From positions 1,619,583,711 through 1,619,647,710 of the forward strand of contig OY856409.1 of assembly GCA_963693085.1 (NCBI GenBank): a stretch of 64,000 nt of DNA. Direction: 5' to 3'. Source of the stretch: Alisma plantago-aquatica (taxonomy: Eukaryota; Streptophyta; Magnoliopsida; Alismatales; Alismataceae). Below are positions 35,391 through 48,610 of the stretch, one piece after another (position 1 is the first letter of the stretch; each line of letters begins with the position of its first letter). The notes beneath the pieces were generated by a model that had not been told where the DNA came from, did not search any database, and was given only the letters and a program-made list of their open reading frames with translations. A program made the translations under genes and the position numbers.

Positions 35391-38300
35391 CAGTTTTAAT
35401 TTTTAGTGATTTTCAGTAATCCACTGCAAATGATTCACTTCCGCTTAAGTAATTCTTGTTTTTGTGAGTTGGATGCCACATAGTGCTTCACAAAGTAGGC
35501 AATCCTTGCATTGATTTAGTTGTTGCACCTTGGTAATGATGAACTTTGAATAAAAAAAGAGGAGGATGTAGGAGGATCATAATTCAGCAGCAATACAACA
35601 GGCGTACATGGTGATTAGAAGCAGCAAACAATGAGTTCTCGACCTTCAGCAAAGTTTCATCATAGAATACCATATGACAAATAAATCATCTGACAAATAT
35701 AGCCTTACATTCAAAGAAAGGATTCCAAAACATTCTTCTTGCATCTCAAATTGTAGTTCAAAGAATCCAAAGAAAATTCTAGAATGAAATAAAATTCAAA
35801 TGTATTTAATATAGTAACCCAAAGATGAATGCATGGTGAAAAGAAAGCTAAACCAAGATATATAGTAATTTTGGAAATAAGTCAGGTTCGAATTATAAAA
35901 ACATAACAAAAGAAAAGGAAATTTTAATTTGTCCCAAACTCATTCAGGGTCTATATATTACCAAATTGGTATCATGACCAATGCCCTTTTCTTCTTCACC
36001 CCTTGTAACTACCCATCATCCTCTTTCCCTAACCCAATCATGTATCCGCTCACGAACAACAAACCTACAAGTCCCCAACCACATCAAACCTCTCCAACAA
36101 TGCCAAACTATAGAAGCAATCCTTTGGCAGTGCCAACATCAGCTATACCACCTTATAAACCTCAACCGTGAACAAGCCACAACAAACCCGCAACACTGGT
36201 CATCCACTTGCAAAAAAAAACTTTTAATTTACAACTGGTGATCTAAAAGATCAACACCTCCAAGAACCTTAAATAAAAAACAAAAGGAACTTTGTACTCC
36301 ATCTGCCTCTAACAAATAAAATTGTTGCAACAAAATTATTTTAGCACCAATGGATTGAAAAAGGAACTCTAGCATCATCCAACCTCCCTGTCTTTTCCCC
36401 CCGTCTACTTCTAGCCATCCTTTGTTGTGTATTTCTACAACAATAGACACCCTTACACACCAGTTGCCTCTGACCCCAAATTGAACCTACTCCCTACCCT
36501 GCACTCTTAATCCTACTTGCCACCCAGTGCATCAAACTAGAAGCCACACCACACCCACTGGTCCAGTCTCACCTCTTCCCAATAATGTAAACAGTTTGAG
36601 TGGAAAAATATTTCTATATTTTTTTAATGGAGAATACTAATATACAAACTAAATGGATCCAATAATTTGGATCATGATCATACACATTCAATTTCCAAAT
36701 CCATAAATTGGTCTTATCTCATTCCTTTACCCCTATCATACATCCCCATGGGCACCGAAAAAATCTTACCACTGTAAATGTAGTGGCTGTAAAATGAGAA
36801 TTCATGAGAACATAACCTTACCCTCAATTTCCTATGAAGTTTACCATTATCCATTTGGATGGTAGCTCACAAACACCTGCAACCAGCCCCCACAACCCGA
36901 CATGTTCCATTTTTTCAATATAAAAGGGGCAATGAATCAATCTATCATCAGGCAAATCAATTCTAAAAGTTGGGTGCCCATTGGGTGCATCCACTATCCA
37001 TGATTAAAGATTAATATCAAGTGACATCCCACCACCAACCAAGTGAATGACCCACTTGGGAGATTCCAACTACAGAGTACTTCAAAGTTTTCAAGTGATC
37101 ACATGAACAAGTTTAGACAAAAAGAAAGAGTTGGGAACCTGAGTTTAAAAAAGCTGACCTTGGTTCCCCAAAATGATGAATCCAATCAGTAGCAGACATC
37201 CGGTGGACTTGCAGAACAACCAAAAAAAGAAAAATCTATTTAGACAATTTTGTACCTGCCACCTCTTATAGTAATGTGTACACTAATGACACAATGGGGC
37301 CATGTAAACAAAGCATCCTTTTTTTATCAAAGAAAAGTAAGTCAGAAGTGGTCTTTTCAGTAGGACGTTGTTTTATAGTATCCTCAACATTGCAATGGCA
37401 GGGGGTAAATAGAAAATACATAAACATGCTAACCGGTTATTGTTGTACCATTACAGGAATTCTCCAAAATCTACAACAGGGCATAAGAATTCTGGAAGGG
37501 CAATAATTGTACATCCAAACAATAATATGGTGGAGTGGAGCATAATGAAGATGAAAAAAGGGTGATGCAATGACATCTGAGACAACAAGGTGACTGTTCC
37601 ATTTGTCACATATCTGACACCATCTCATGATAGGGTGTTCAGAAAAAACATATAGATCCACACTTAAATCCGAACACATGCAAGAAATACTAAAACCATG
37701 TTTTTTATATCAAATTATGTGATCCATTATAGGGACAAATACCCAGGTCCACTCGTCTTTGGATGTGTAGCCATTAGGAGTGTGGATTTAGGGTAACAAA
37801 TAGTTTTGTAAAATTAGGGTTCCTTGGTATAGTTATCATTAAGGTTATGATTTGATTCCCCAATTCGCATGTTCATTGGTCTATTGACTCAAGAACCCTA
37901 ATTCATATTTAGTATAATCATGATTATAAAATCTACCATGTTATTTCATCATGAACACTTATAATATATTGCATTAAGGTCGTAGCAAGTTACACCATTG
38001 GTGTTAAAAATCCTAACTACACATGTTGATGATTATATGTCCATAAACCATTATTATTCATCATCATTATCATCATCATCTTAGATCTCATTATAGTCAA
38101 CTATATCAATTTATATGGAAAAATAAACATTTTTAATCTACCCAACATGTTAATTGTTTGATGTAAGATTACCATATTTAATCATCACTTAATCATTCAT
38201 TAGCCCTAATTTTGGAATTATGATCAAATCTAGGCCATAATACTATTCTACTCGTTCTCCTATTTGATTTGGTATATAATTTTTCCATATTTGGGTAAGC

Positions 38301-38599
38301 TAGCAATTTATAGGAATTAAACAAAATAAGAATCTATACCTCAGACATGGGGTGACATGGCAACCTCTTCCATGGAGACTCAGAAGTAAAGGGATGAGGG
38401 GAAAAGTACTTCACAAGATGTACACTTCTATATCATTGTGTTAAGAACCATGTTACGAGATACAACAAGACCATCATGGATGAAGATACGCATTTCCATG
38501 ATAAAGGGAGAGAGATTTACTACCACACTGTTGTGAAAGGATGCACACCAAGGAAGGGGGGATGAGGGTAGTCCATTTTCTCTTTGTACCACTTCTTAT
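35391..38599. other. About 3.2 kb with no recognisable gene
   Basis: It starts after an A-run (35383-35390). A possible primer-like AATTGGTATCATGACC at 35957-35972 precedes an open frame (35929-36171) rich in Pro and Ser without a recognisable gag motif. It might be a copia fragment but is unsupported. Sequence with faint similarity to the LARD LTRs appears toward the right end. Confidence 0.4.
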
Positions 38600-41268
38600 A
38601 TAGCACAACAGTTGGAGATCGATGAGTCTAGTTACCATAAAGTTTCCTTGTGTAATTGGCAAGGCATAATGCTAGGAAAGTAACAACTATATTTCTCCCT
38701 CCTATCCTTATAATAACAATCTCATATCTTTTACTTTATAGAACCAAAAGTCACATAAAGGAAACCACCCCTAATAACATTATTTTGGAAAAACTCTATT
38801 CATATTACCTTCCATTGAGAAAATGCAAACTCCATCATTATTCCCTTATTTAACAGAAACTTGGTTCTGAAGACAAATCTACATAATTACCAACTAAATT
38901 ATCTTGGGTGGAAAATATCTTATAACTTTCAAGATTTGTTTCACAATACTATAACTGTATTATCTATCACATAAATTATCTTGAATGTTTTTCATGAGAA
39001 CGGAAATACTTATTCCCCTATTTGGTATCCCAATGGCCCCTTTGTAAACCTTTATTATGGAAATTAACTAATTCAAATCTCTCTCTCATCTTACTCCAAT
39101 TGGTCCCAAAATTTGATACTTTCTTTATTACCCTAGAATCACATATTGAGAAAAGTTTAGTTACAAGTGGATGTTTCTATATATCCTTTTCTCTTTCTTC
39201 AAATAAGGGAAACAACATTTAGTATTACTAGAAAGTCCCTCTTCCTTCTCAATTTTCCATAGGCCACTAGGGCATCCTTTCTCTATGAAACTTAGAAAGA
39301 AAGTAATTAATATCTTTCTAAACTTATATCTAATTTTTGGGATTTATTTTGATATCTTTACTAGGAGAAATTTGACATTTATGTATTTCCTTAAAATAGT
39401 TACCCACATCATATGGAAAGTCCTTTTTCTCTAAATTTTTGTAATCATCTTAGTTTTTGTATTATCTCTAAGTGTTACAAAAATCATATTGAAATAGTTT
39501 TATATGATGCCTCAAAACTTGTGTTCTGATTCATGGTTAGATAACTACTCCATCAATTATCTAACTTAGAAATTATCTTAGATATTTTGAAAACTTCTAT
39601 ATTATTCCATAATTCTATTTTATAACAATCAATAAATCCATCATCCTTTATTTATGCACAAAATTCTTTTTGGTTCTTAAACTTGTCCCAAAAGGACCTA
39701 TTTGCAAAGCAAATAGTCTCATGAGCCTCACTTGGGTATGGGTTGATCGCACACCACTAAGATAACATTATTATTCCTTCAATTAGGGAATTTACTTGTC
39801 AATTCAAGCCTTATATTTATAGATTTCAAATTCACCAAATTTGAGGACATTACATTCACCCATCGTCAAAGGAATTTTTTCCACAAAATTCGAACCTACT
39901 AATATTAAGAATGATATGTCAACTTAGCTGCAAATATTAGGGTTAGAAACCCTTCTTGGATATCTTTATAAAGATCGTCTTTAACAAATTTTTTTTGAAT
40001 ATGAAAATTCTTCACACTACATAGGTTGTTATCCAAATTCAATTCCATGGTATATCCACAACCTCATGCATTGTATGCCATTATCACTTGATGATTAAAT
40101 TTTGACATATGATTTTGATTTCAATTGGTGATTACCTTTTCACCATAATTTCCAATCTATTATTCATTATTTTCACATAAGGGTGAGGTAACACCTAGAA
40201 ATATATCCTTAAATTTCAACTTAGGTATTCATTCTCATATATTATTTTTTCTAAAGCATAACATGTTTCTACTCAATATCTCCCACTCATAATAAGATGA
40301 AACAAGCATTTGGATGCATCCCAAGTACAAAGTTCTTCTCATTCTAAGAGATAGATGGTGTATTTGCATGTTACCTTTGAATTATGAATTTTGGTTGAAT
40401 CATCCTTCACAATGACTTCCAAGTCATGAATACTTTTTAATTCTAGATTATTTCTTAAATTTCATGCACTCACAAGGGAAGGGGATGTTTTCCCTAACTC
40501 CTGAGTTTATACACAAACCCCTTTACAAAATTTTCAACACTATTATATGACATCTTGTATCCTTAAATCTACATCCCGTGTCTCATTGTCCTTGGTCATT
40601 CCCTTAAGATCTCTAGGGGTATATGTACCTTTGGAGTGATCTCCTCTTGACCCCAAGGGTCTTATGCACTTATGGAGTGCCTCTCACACTGTTCCCTTGG
40701 GCCTCATCAACTCAAGAAGGTGGTTAATCTCATGACCCCATGAGCCTTGGTATACATGGATGGCTATCTCTAGCTCTCATGGTCTTATGCATGTTGGACA
40801 TGATCACCTCCTGACCTCATAGGTCTTATTTACCTATAAACATCCCTACTTGATCTTAGGGTTGACTTAGAGTTCTAACCTTCTTGAGGGTTTATTGAGA
40901 TGTCAAAACTTTATCCCATTATAGATTTTCCTTGAAATTTCCCTAATAACATCCAAGCACATTATATCCTTTATAATTCTTTAACCCGAATTTCCTTCAT
41001 CTCTTAGGATACACATTTTTAAATTTATGTCCCTTCCTTAGGCCTGTGACGACCTTTCCTTTTGGTTTTGGTCCCATATTGTCAGCCACTTCTGTCTTGA
41101 CTTTTCCTCATGTCTCTAAAAGATGGCATAATTGGGCTCAAAAGAATTACATTCAATAAATGTTCTTCCATGCTTCATACACTTAATCTTTCAAGCTTTA
41201 GGTTACATTGAAGGTCATTTCAATTCTAAAACTAATTTGTGAACTCACCCCTCCAGGGAAGGTCCTAA
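38600..41268 (-). mobile_element. Older, diverged relative of the LARD, truncated
   Basis: ACATTACA at 39847-39854 followed by TTCACCC and AATTTTTTCCACAAAATTCG matches the LTR-end/purine-tract junction at 7631 and 17197. The next 1.4 kb follow the LARD internal region in order: the AGATCTCTAGGGGTATATGT block near 40609, ATGGATGGCTATCTC near 40757 and GATGGCATAATTGGG near 41123. It stops at about 41268 (counterpart of 18740). LTR-like sequence lies to the left, but its outer end cannot be placed. At the site of the 4-kb insert in region 1 this copy is uninterrupted. Confidence 0.7.
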
Positions 41269-41350
41269 CAAAGAAAATGTAAAACTAATACTTGGAAGTA
41301 AAAAAGATAAAAGAAACAAACTTGAACCAAGACTTACATTCCCACAAGAG

Positions 41351-42385
41351 TGTAGGGAAATATGGTGATAGAATAGGCAACAGAAACAAAAGTTTTATTG
41401 CCATATTCCCCTTTAACCAATGGAATGTGTCAATAATAATGTAATGGGAAAGATGGTTTAGAGGATATACCTAGTCTTAGAGCAAGTCCTATGACAATCT
41501 CCTCATCTTGGTGTGCACCCTTTCTTCAAGTTGCACTTGAACAACATCTGTGTCAGCCTTCTGGATGATTACCATAGATAATAGGTTGAAGTTGTCCTTC
41601 GAGCGGAAGGCAACAACCTCCTCACCTCTGTAGTAGTCCACACAGACCACCAATAACTCCTTCCATTCTAGAAGAACAGACAAGAAGGTGTTGTCCCTTC
41701 ATGTTAGCTTACTACTCACCGACTTTCTCTCCCACAATTGTTCTCCCTTGCTATCCCTCCTTTTATTAGGTAGGGTTGCTCAGTTTCTCTCAATTGCAGC
41801 AACTAGAGAAGACAAAAAATTGTCAGAAGTTATTGACTTGTGTCCCTGGGAATTTCCCAGTACCCCTCTATTTATAGGAGGATCAGGGTCATGGTTCCTA
41901 ATCTGTGCAAGAGTGGAAGGGATTAGATTTTTATGAACTTTTGCAACTTGTGAGTGGAAAAATGATCGATTCATAGTTGAATCGATTGGTTGGCATGTGA
42001 GCGGATTGGTTCACCCAACAAACTGATCATTTTATCATTCTTTCCAATTACAATTGTATTGGCAATTGTAATCCAATTAATGCATGACATGATGTCAACA
42101 CTAATCCTTGATGCAATATAATTTCTCTTGTGAATCGAGCGGTTCATTTCATGAACCGATCATCTAGAGACCTTTAGCAAATAAGTTCACTCATTGAACT
42201 GGTCAATTCATGCGATGATTCATCTAGAATTCAACCAATGCAATCTCCAATCAGCCTGACACTCCAACTGGTTAGTTCAACACTTGAACCGGTCAGTTCA
42301 GATTCCAGTTAATAATTGTTGTTTAAATTGAGTACCTGAACACTTTAGTAGTCAATTTAATTATCATTCATGATTAAAATCTTAT
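41351..42385 (-). repeat. Copia LTR fragment 1
   Basis: It starts TGTAGGGAAATATGGTGA and matches the copia LTRs at 42386 and 50718 in order: the TAGTCC/CACAGACCACC block, the CTCTCCCACAATTGTTCTC block, the TATA region and the GGTTCA-rich part. It stops at about 42385, where the next LTR begins, so it appears to have been split by the insertion of the following element. Confidence 0.75.
41864..41880 (-). promoter_or_regulatory. Copia LTR TATA box
   Basis: Minus strand CTATAAATAGAGGGG, conserved in the same place in the LTRs at 42945-42960 (one base changed) and 51279-51300. Probable RNA polymerase II promoter core of this copia family. Confidence 0.75.
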
Positions 42386-45300
42386 TTTAGGAAAATTGAG
42401 CACAGATATAGCAATCATAATAAAAAAAACTTAAATGCTTGTTTCGTAGAATAGCAAGATTGCATCAACAATAATGTATCTAGGAAGGAAGGTTTGCAAT
42501 GTTATACTTGGTCCTGGAGCAAGTGAAGTGAAATTACCCTTGCAGTAGTATCATGATTCTTTGTCAGGTAGCAACTTGCTCCTTCAACACCAGCAACACT
42601 CAAACAGTCGTCTCCACCGGCCTCTTAGTGCAACACCACAGAAAATGGTTGAAGACATCCTCCTAGCAGCAACCAATAGAATCATGCCTCTAGAGTAGTC
42701 CACGCAGACCATCGAAAATTCCATGTTGCACTACTAGAGCCAACCGGAAGAAGTTGTCCCATTCTGTCAGTGTACTAGTCAACGACATGCTCTCCCATAA
42801 TAATTCTCAGTTGTTTTCTCCCTTTCTATCCCTCCCCAAAATGGGTAGGACTTGCTCTAACTCTCTATTGGTTACCACAACTAGAGAGGATAACAATTTT
42901 CAGAGCAACTAATTCTCAATTTTGTGTGTTGGGAAGCCCCCAGTACCCCTCTATTTATTGTAGAGGACATGGTTAGGTTCCCAGTGTGTGTGGGAGTATA
43001 AGAGTATGAAATCATGAATCTTCTAGAACCTGTGAACGACAAACCGCTCAATTCACACACCCAACCGGTAGGTTTGTACATGAGTTGGTTGGACCACTAA
43101 GTGAACTAATCAGTTTGCATAGTTTCCTATTCTGAATCACATTGGTATTCAATTCTCGATTAATGCTAAATATGACATCAACATCAATCCTTATTCCAAT
43201 CGAATTGGAAACTAAACCTGGCAACCCAAAGGGTGAAACGATTGTCTCACATAGTCAAATAGTCATTTCACAAGTGGAATGGTCATTTCACTTGTCTAGT
43301 TCAGGAAAAGTTCAACCAATATTGATTCTAATGGACCTAACACTCCAACCAGTTCAGTGAATAAAAAGGTGGGTGAAGTGGCCACTTAAGAACCCAAGCA
43401 TATATCACGTTGTAATTTCCATGAAGCGGGCTTTGAAGCATTTTGCACTAAAGCGGATGTTTTTTCCCACTTTCCCCCGCTTTGGGCCACTTTTTTGGAT
43501 CCGCTTAAGCGGCCACTTCAGAACACTTCACTACAAGTATTTTTAAAACTTGCCCAATCACCTACTGAATTCTAAAAAGAATGAAAATTATGTATTATAA
43601 TAGGTGTAGTAATTAGTTTGATAAATAGTATCTCTAATGAGTTACTAATGTTTGTACACTATATATATTTGTATAAAAACTATGTATTGTCATCTTGTCA
43701 TTTGTAAAGTTTGCAATATAATATGAGTAATAGTTTCATGAATTTTTTCGATGTTGCATCCTATTCCTATGATCTTTTAATTCTACATGATGCAATGTTA
43801 GTAATAATCATGTTCCTACTGTGTTTGAATTTGCATGATTTGTTTTTGATGTTTTGCAATCTCATCATGTAAACTCCTATATGAAAGCACATTATCCTGT
43901 CACATGTATATACAATTTGTTTTGCAATCGGCTGTTGAGCAATTTCATTATGTCAGATGAATGGATGCATACCATCATGGAACTTTTGTATGATTGCATG
44001 ATTCCATAATGAATATAATATGTTTTTGTCACATAATTAATTATTGTATTTACTGATATTATGATTAATCTATTTATTGCAAATTCAATAGACATTACTT
44101 ATATGTATCATACATCGAGACTTAACCTAACTTGTTGTTCAATTTTAACTGTATGCAATATGAATCTATGACAATAAGGCTCTAAATTTACTCACTCTAA
44201 TTAGAAATTCATCTACTGATTATTCTATTTTCTATCACAATTAGTGTGGATGGGTGTCATCAAAGTTTGCTATATCAAATATTCCCAGAGGGAAGTATTG
44301 CACTCGTCCATATCTAACCCAAAGGGAGAAAGTGAAATGCAAGTTATTCTAAGTTTTTATGATTTTTTTTAAAATAATGTATACCACTTTTCAAAAAAGC
44401 GTCCGCTTTGGTCCACTTCAAAACCCACTTCCCGCTTTAAGGGGGAAATCTGCCCACTTCCTACTTTGCGCTTTCCAAAATCTAGGGTTCAACACTTGAA
44501 CTGCTCGGTTCAGAGTCTAGTCAATCAATTTTGAACCTCAGTTGTTTAATTGAATACCTAAAAACCTTTAGTATTCAATCTAACATCATTCATGAATATA
44601 TCCTTTAATCCAAGTGCATCCTATGCATGCAACCCATATGTCCAAAATTACATTGGTAGTGAATGTCCATAAGCAATTATGACATCACAAGCAAAGAGTG
44701 GTGCCTATTCACACATCATTGCTACCCAAGTAATTTGAAAAGTTGGTGAACAACTTCAACCTAGAATATGTGATTAGTGTTACGGTGATTGTATAGTTCC
44801 TTTGTCTATGATATCCAGATTGAACTCGAGGCATGGAATCATCATCCTCTCAACATTCAATCCATGTTCCTTGACCTAGAGTAGACTGTCTGAGATGCAT
44901 GTGAGTTCAGTTATCACATATTAAATCACATGAGTATGGCCGTATAATTCTCAGTCTCACTTTCATGAGGCCCATGATATCAATATCCTGTAGGAGGGAT
45001 AAATCCCATCTACATCACTCACACTCAGTCCCCATGTGTCACAACTACCCAATCATCAATGTTATGGCAATCCTTATTCAAGGTTACATTGGATGATGTC
45101 AAACTATATCGAATGACATGTGATGAATGTAGTGACTTCAAGTCTAGGAAACAAAATCACCACTATCACTATGAGAGCTGATTACGACTATCGTTCCATG
45201 GTCTCCATGTATCACTCTCATGGTGGGTCTATCTAATACACTATTCTCTAATATGTACATGTGTGCTTGACTTGAATCACATATCATGACTAAAGATACT

Positions 45301-45614
45301 CTGTCATCAGTCAATACACACTCTAGTCTTATGTATTAATGTCATCTATTTTGCTTCAATATTAATATATGACTAGGGACATAACAAGAATGTATATACT
45401 CTTATAATACATATGATCTCATCGTTTAGGTCCTCAACCTAATGATATATGTCATCAAGTAACATCATTCTTTAGACATCTACTATGTACATACCATCAT
45501 CTCATGACTGAGACAAACATAATTGGCAGAATTACCTTTATTATTATCAAATTAGGTATCTAATACCACATTCCAATCATCATATGATTGGCTCTCTGGG
45601 CATACATATCAACA
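42386..45614 (-). repeat. Copia 3' LTR with nested DNA-transposon-like insert
   Basis: On the minus strand it begins TGTTGATATGTATGCCCAGA after the purine tract and ends at a decayed TTCCTAAAA. Without the insert at 43360-44486 it is about 2.1 kb, close to the 1.92 kb of the plus-strand relative's LTR. A TATA box lies at 42945-42960. Confidence 0.83.
43360..44486. mobile_element. Possible non-autonomous hAT-like insertion
   Basis: LTR fragment 1 reads CCAACTGGTTAGTTCAACAC without interruption (42258-42277), but here 1.1 kb separates CCAGTTCAG from GGTTCAACAC. The flanks GTTCAGTG and GTTCAACA could be an 8-base target repeat (5 of 8 match). Both ends are rich in motifs such as AAGCGG, GAAGTGG and CCACTTC in opposite orientations (43372-43535 and 44398-44475). 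Subterminal repeats of this kind occur in hAT elements. The interior is AT-rich with no transposase. The superfamily is uncertain. Confidence 0.55.
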
Positions 45615-45625
45615 GACTCCTACTT
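45615..45625 (-). promoter_or_regulatory. Copia polypurine tract (minus element)
   Basis: Minus strand AAGTAGGAGTC directly before the 3' LTR. The plus-strand relative has AAGTGGGAGTC in the same position (54607-54617). Confidence 0.8.
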
Positions 45626-46451
45626 GAACTTAGAGCCAATCACCCACAAATCTTATTCCAAGTGATCTTAACATGTCCAACATGTTTCTATTGGGAATGC
45701 ACTTTTATAGTGGGTTAAGAAATGTTTGCTTCAAGTCAGTATTTGGCAATGTCACATCTCTTTGTTGTACAATATCTCATATGAGATAGAAGTACCGTAG
45801 TATGCTATCTAAGATTCATTGCCTAACTAGTAGTTCCATTGTTGTCATCAGTATTTCTATTGTATCATCAATGATTGCAACCTCACACAAGTTCACCCAT
45901 ATGAATTTCTTCATTCATACAATATCCTCTATTGTTATCATAACACAGAGATACTCAACTTCTATTCTATGTTCAAACAACTATATCTAGCTTAGGACTT
46001 TTCCAGTTTACAGTTCTTATTTTAGGTCAAACATAAATTTAGATTGTGATCATTTATTTGTTATTTTGGAAGCTTGAATCGATGTAACCTTTTACTCCCA
46101 ACTCTTCCTTATTACCATACTCAAGGAATTGATCCTTTAGTGCTTCACAAGCACCTAAGGATATTCTTTATGGTAGTACACTGACTCTCACTGGGATCAG
46201 ACACATACCCTCTCGTCATGCCCAATACATATGAGATTGCTATATAGGTATATATATATCCTCTCTTCATGTCCAATACATATAAGATGACTGGATATCC
46301 TCTCAATATGTCCAATACATATGAGATAATGGGATAAGTACATAACATTGCATTCAAGATAGATCCAATTGTGAATGCATATGACATCTATCCATGTGCT
46401 CCTATTCTTTACAAGAATTGAGACTCTAGGCTTCTGAGTGACTAACTCCAT
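45626..46451 (-). pseudogene. Copia RT tail and RNase H relic
   Basis: The frame 46145-46387 reads YAFTIGSILNAMLCTYPIIS, then SDPSESQCTTIKNILRCL. These correspond to the family's YASAIGSIMYAMLCTRPDIS and SDPGE.HW.AVKNILKYL. Three tandem-like segments containing YVLDxxRGY show a small internal duplication between them. The RNase H part to the left is too decayed to read residues with confidence. Confidence 0.75.
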
Positions 46452-46472
46452 GGAACATGGACAAGTTTTCTC

Positions 46473-47250
46473 TCAATGAGTCATGCATGATGAACCCTTC
46501 AACATCTTGACAATATATGTGCTCTTTCTTAGGTCAAGGAGCTTTCTAGATCTATCTCTATAGATCTCAATTCCTATCACATAGGATGCTTTGCCTAAAC
46601 CCTTCATATGGAAGGTTTCCTTTCCAGGTTTTAACTTTTGTAGGATAAGGATGTTATTCCCCATCATTAAGTGGAATATAAATATACTCCCACTAAATCT
46701 TTTATAATCACATATTTTATCTTCATTTGGACTCAAGTCAAACCCTTTGACTTTCTTATCAAATAGAAGATTCCATCTCTGAGATGCTTGTTTTAATCCA
46801 CAGATTGACCTTTGTAGCTTCTAGACTTTATTTGCATTATTGGATTTATAAAACCTTTAATTTGTTTCATCTACACATCCTTATAATTATTCCAGTTAAG
46901 GAATGTGATTTTAACATTCATATGCCAAATGTCACAGTCATATTAAGCTACGATTGAAAGCTTGATCCTGATGGACTTAACCATGGTAACTGGTGGAAGA
47001 CTTCTTATGTTCAACACCTTGAACATTTTTGAATATCTTTGCAACCAATCTATCCTTCCATGGTGGTCTTCTTCTTGAAGACACAAATGCACCCAATGGG
47101 TTTTACCCCTTCAGGTGGATCCAACAAGGTCATACCTTCTTGGTTGACATGGAGTTCATCTTGGATTTTAAGGCCTCAAGCCATTTATCATACTATGGTC
47201 CCTCAACAACTTCTAGGTAGTTTGTTGACTCTCATGTATGATTAACTCAT
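46473..47250 (-). pseudogene. Copia reverse transcriptase (RVT_2) relic
   Basis: From high to low coordinate the minus strand reads WLEALKSKMNSMSTKKV, NANKVxKLQRSICGLKQASQ, RWNLLFDKKVKGFDLSPNED, then KGLGKASYVIGIEIYRDRS. The catalytic YVDD box is missing: where relatives read FLILYVDDILLMGNN, this copy runs IFHLMMGNNILIL, which removes the two aspartates. Frames shift at least twice. Loss of YVDD alone would make it inactive. Confidence 0.85.
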
Positions 47251-47639
47251 TACCTTTCTGAGTCATAGGATATCATAATATTTCAAACTCAATGCATTTC
47301 CTACTAGAACTGTAAGGTTTTATGTTACATAAGGAACTTGAGATCCCACAAAAAATTGTGATTCTCCTTGTTCCTACTGTACCTCTTTAGGTTCAATGTT
47401 TTCTTTTTTTGTCTCAAACATTTTTAGTTCTACTTTTACTCCAAATGATTCCTTTGGAACCAAGTTCCTCTTATGGAATATAGTTATCCAGATTAACAAA
47501 CAATTTTGTTGTTGGATTGGGATAAGAGTAGTATTTTAACAGAATAACATTTATGTGATTCATGGATAAAGCTTCACAAGAAACTATTTTCTTCCATAAG
47601 CTTTAAATCCTAATCACTATAAAATACATATCGGGACAC

Positions 47640-48170
47640 TTCCCATGCCATATCTCATTTGGTGTATTTTGAACCAATTTAGATGGTACATTGCTTAGTG
47701 TATAGCATGTGCAAAAGGAAATTGAAGGATCAAGTAGATTGTATTGATAATCGCACCATGACTTAACTAGGTGTAATGCCTTCTTTCTGATACATCACTA
47801 TGTTTCAGGTGGAGTTCGTTCTGATACACTATCATTGTCTCTCCAGAAGGTCCTCAAACTCTTGGTATAAAATATTTCAACATCGATCAGATCGAAGTAT
47901 CTTCATACTTTTACCAAGCTAGTTACATACTTCATTTATGACCTCCATGAACACTTCAAGAGATGCAGACTTGTATTTCATTAAATACAATCTTCCATGT
48001 CTACTGATAGAATCAATAAATATAATGAGGTACTTGTAACTACCTTTATCATTTATTCTAAAAGCTTTATATACATCAGTATGTATGAGCCCTAATAGAA
48101 TATTCACTCTCCCACTACATCTAGCGAAGATGCTTTTTTTGTATTTCACAATAAACAAGACTTGCATGTC
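47640..48170 (-). pseudogene. Copia integrase relic
   Basis: The frame 47919-48167 reads LLGLIHTDVYKAFRINDKGS, YKYLIIFIDSISRHGRLYLM, then KYKSASLEVFMEVINEV. This is the start of the copia integrase core, whose usual form is LLGLIHSDVCGP...Y.ITF.DD.SRYG.VYL..HKSE.F. The first catalytic Asp (HTDV) is present; the D-D pair of TFTDD is changed to IDS. The segment to 47640 holds the degraded C-terminal part. Confidence 0.82.
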
Positions 48171-48610
48171 TCTATTGGTTCAATAACAAAAAACCATCAT
48201 ATGGACTCTAGAAATTATTTTCTGATTTATGTCCTCTAGATGACAATCCTATAGGTATTCAAGGTTTGAGTCATCAAGCCATTTAGTATATGTGTCATAC
48301 ATATTTGTTTCTACAATTATCAAGTATAGTTTGTGAGACATAGGGAATTTCCATAAAAGATCCATTTTTTAAAATGAAACATAATGTCCTCATCACACAA
48401 GACATATGATTTTTTCCATCAATGGCATGTACATAATAGCAATTCACCTAATTCTATTATGTGCCCTTGAATGACAACTTTCAACTATAGATGCAAAAAC
48501 CTTTGCTCCATACATTTTTAGCTTACTTCTTCTCAGGTTTTGAAGTAGAGAACTCTATCTCCATCTTCTTCCTGAGATCCTCTATAAAGAGTATAGTTCC
48601 TTTCCAATGT

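Noticed and set aside
35929..36241. Copia gag start after an AATTGGTATCATGACC primer-like site
   Set aside because: The Pro/Ser-rich frames show no gag motif, and no LTR end with TG...CA or second LTR copy could be placed.
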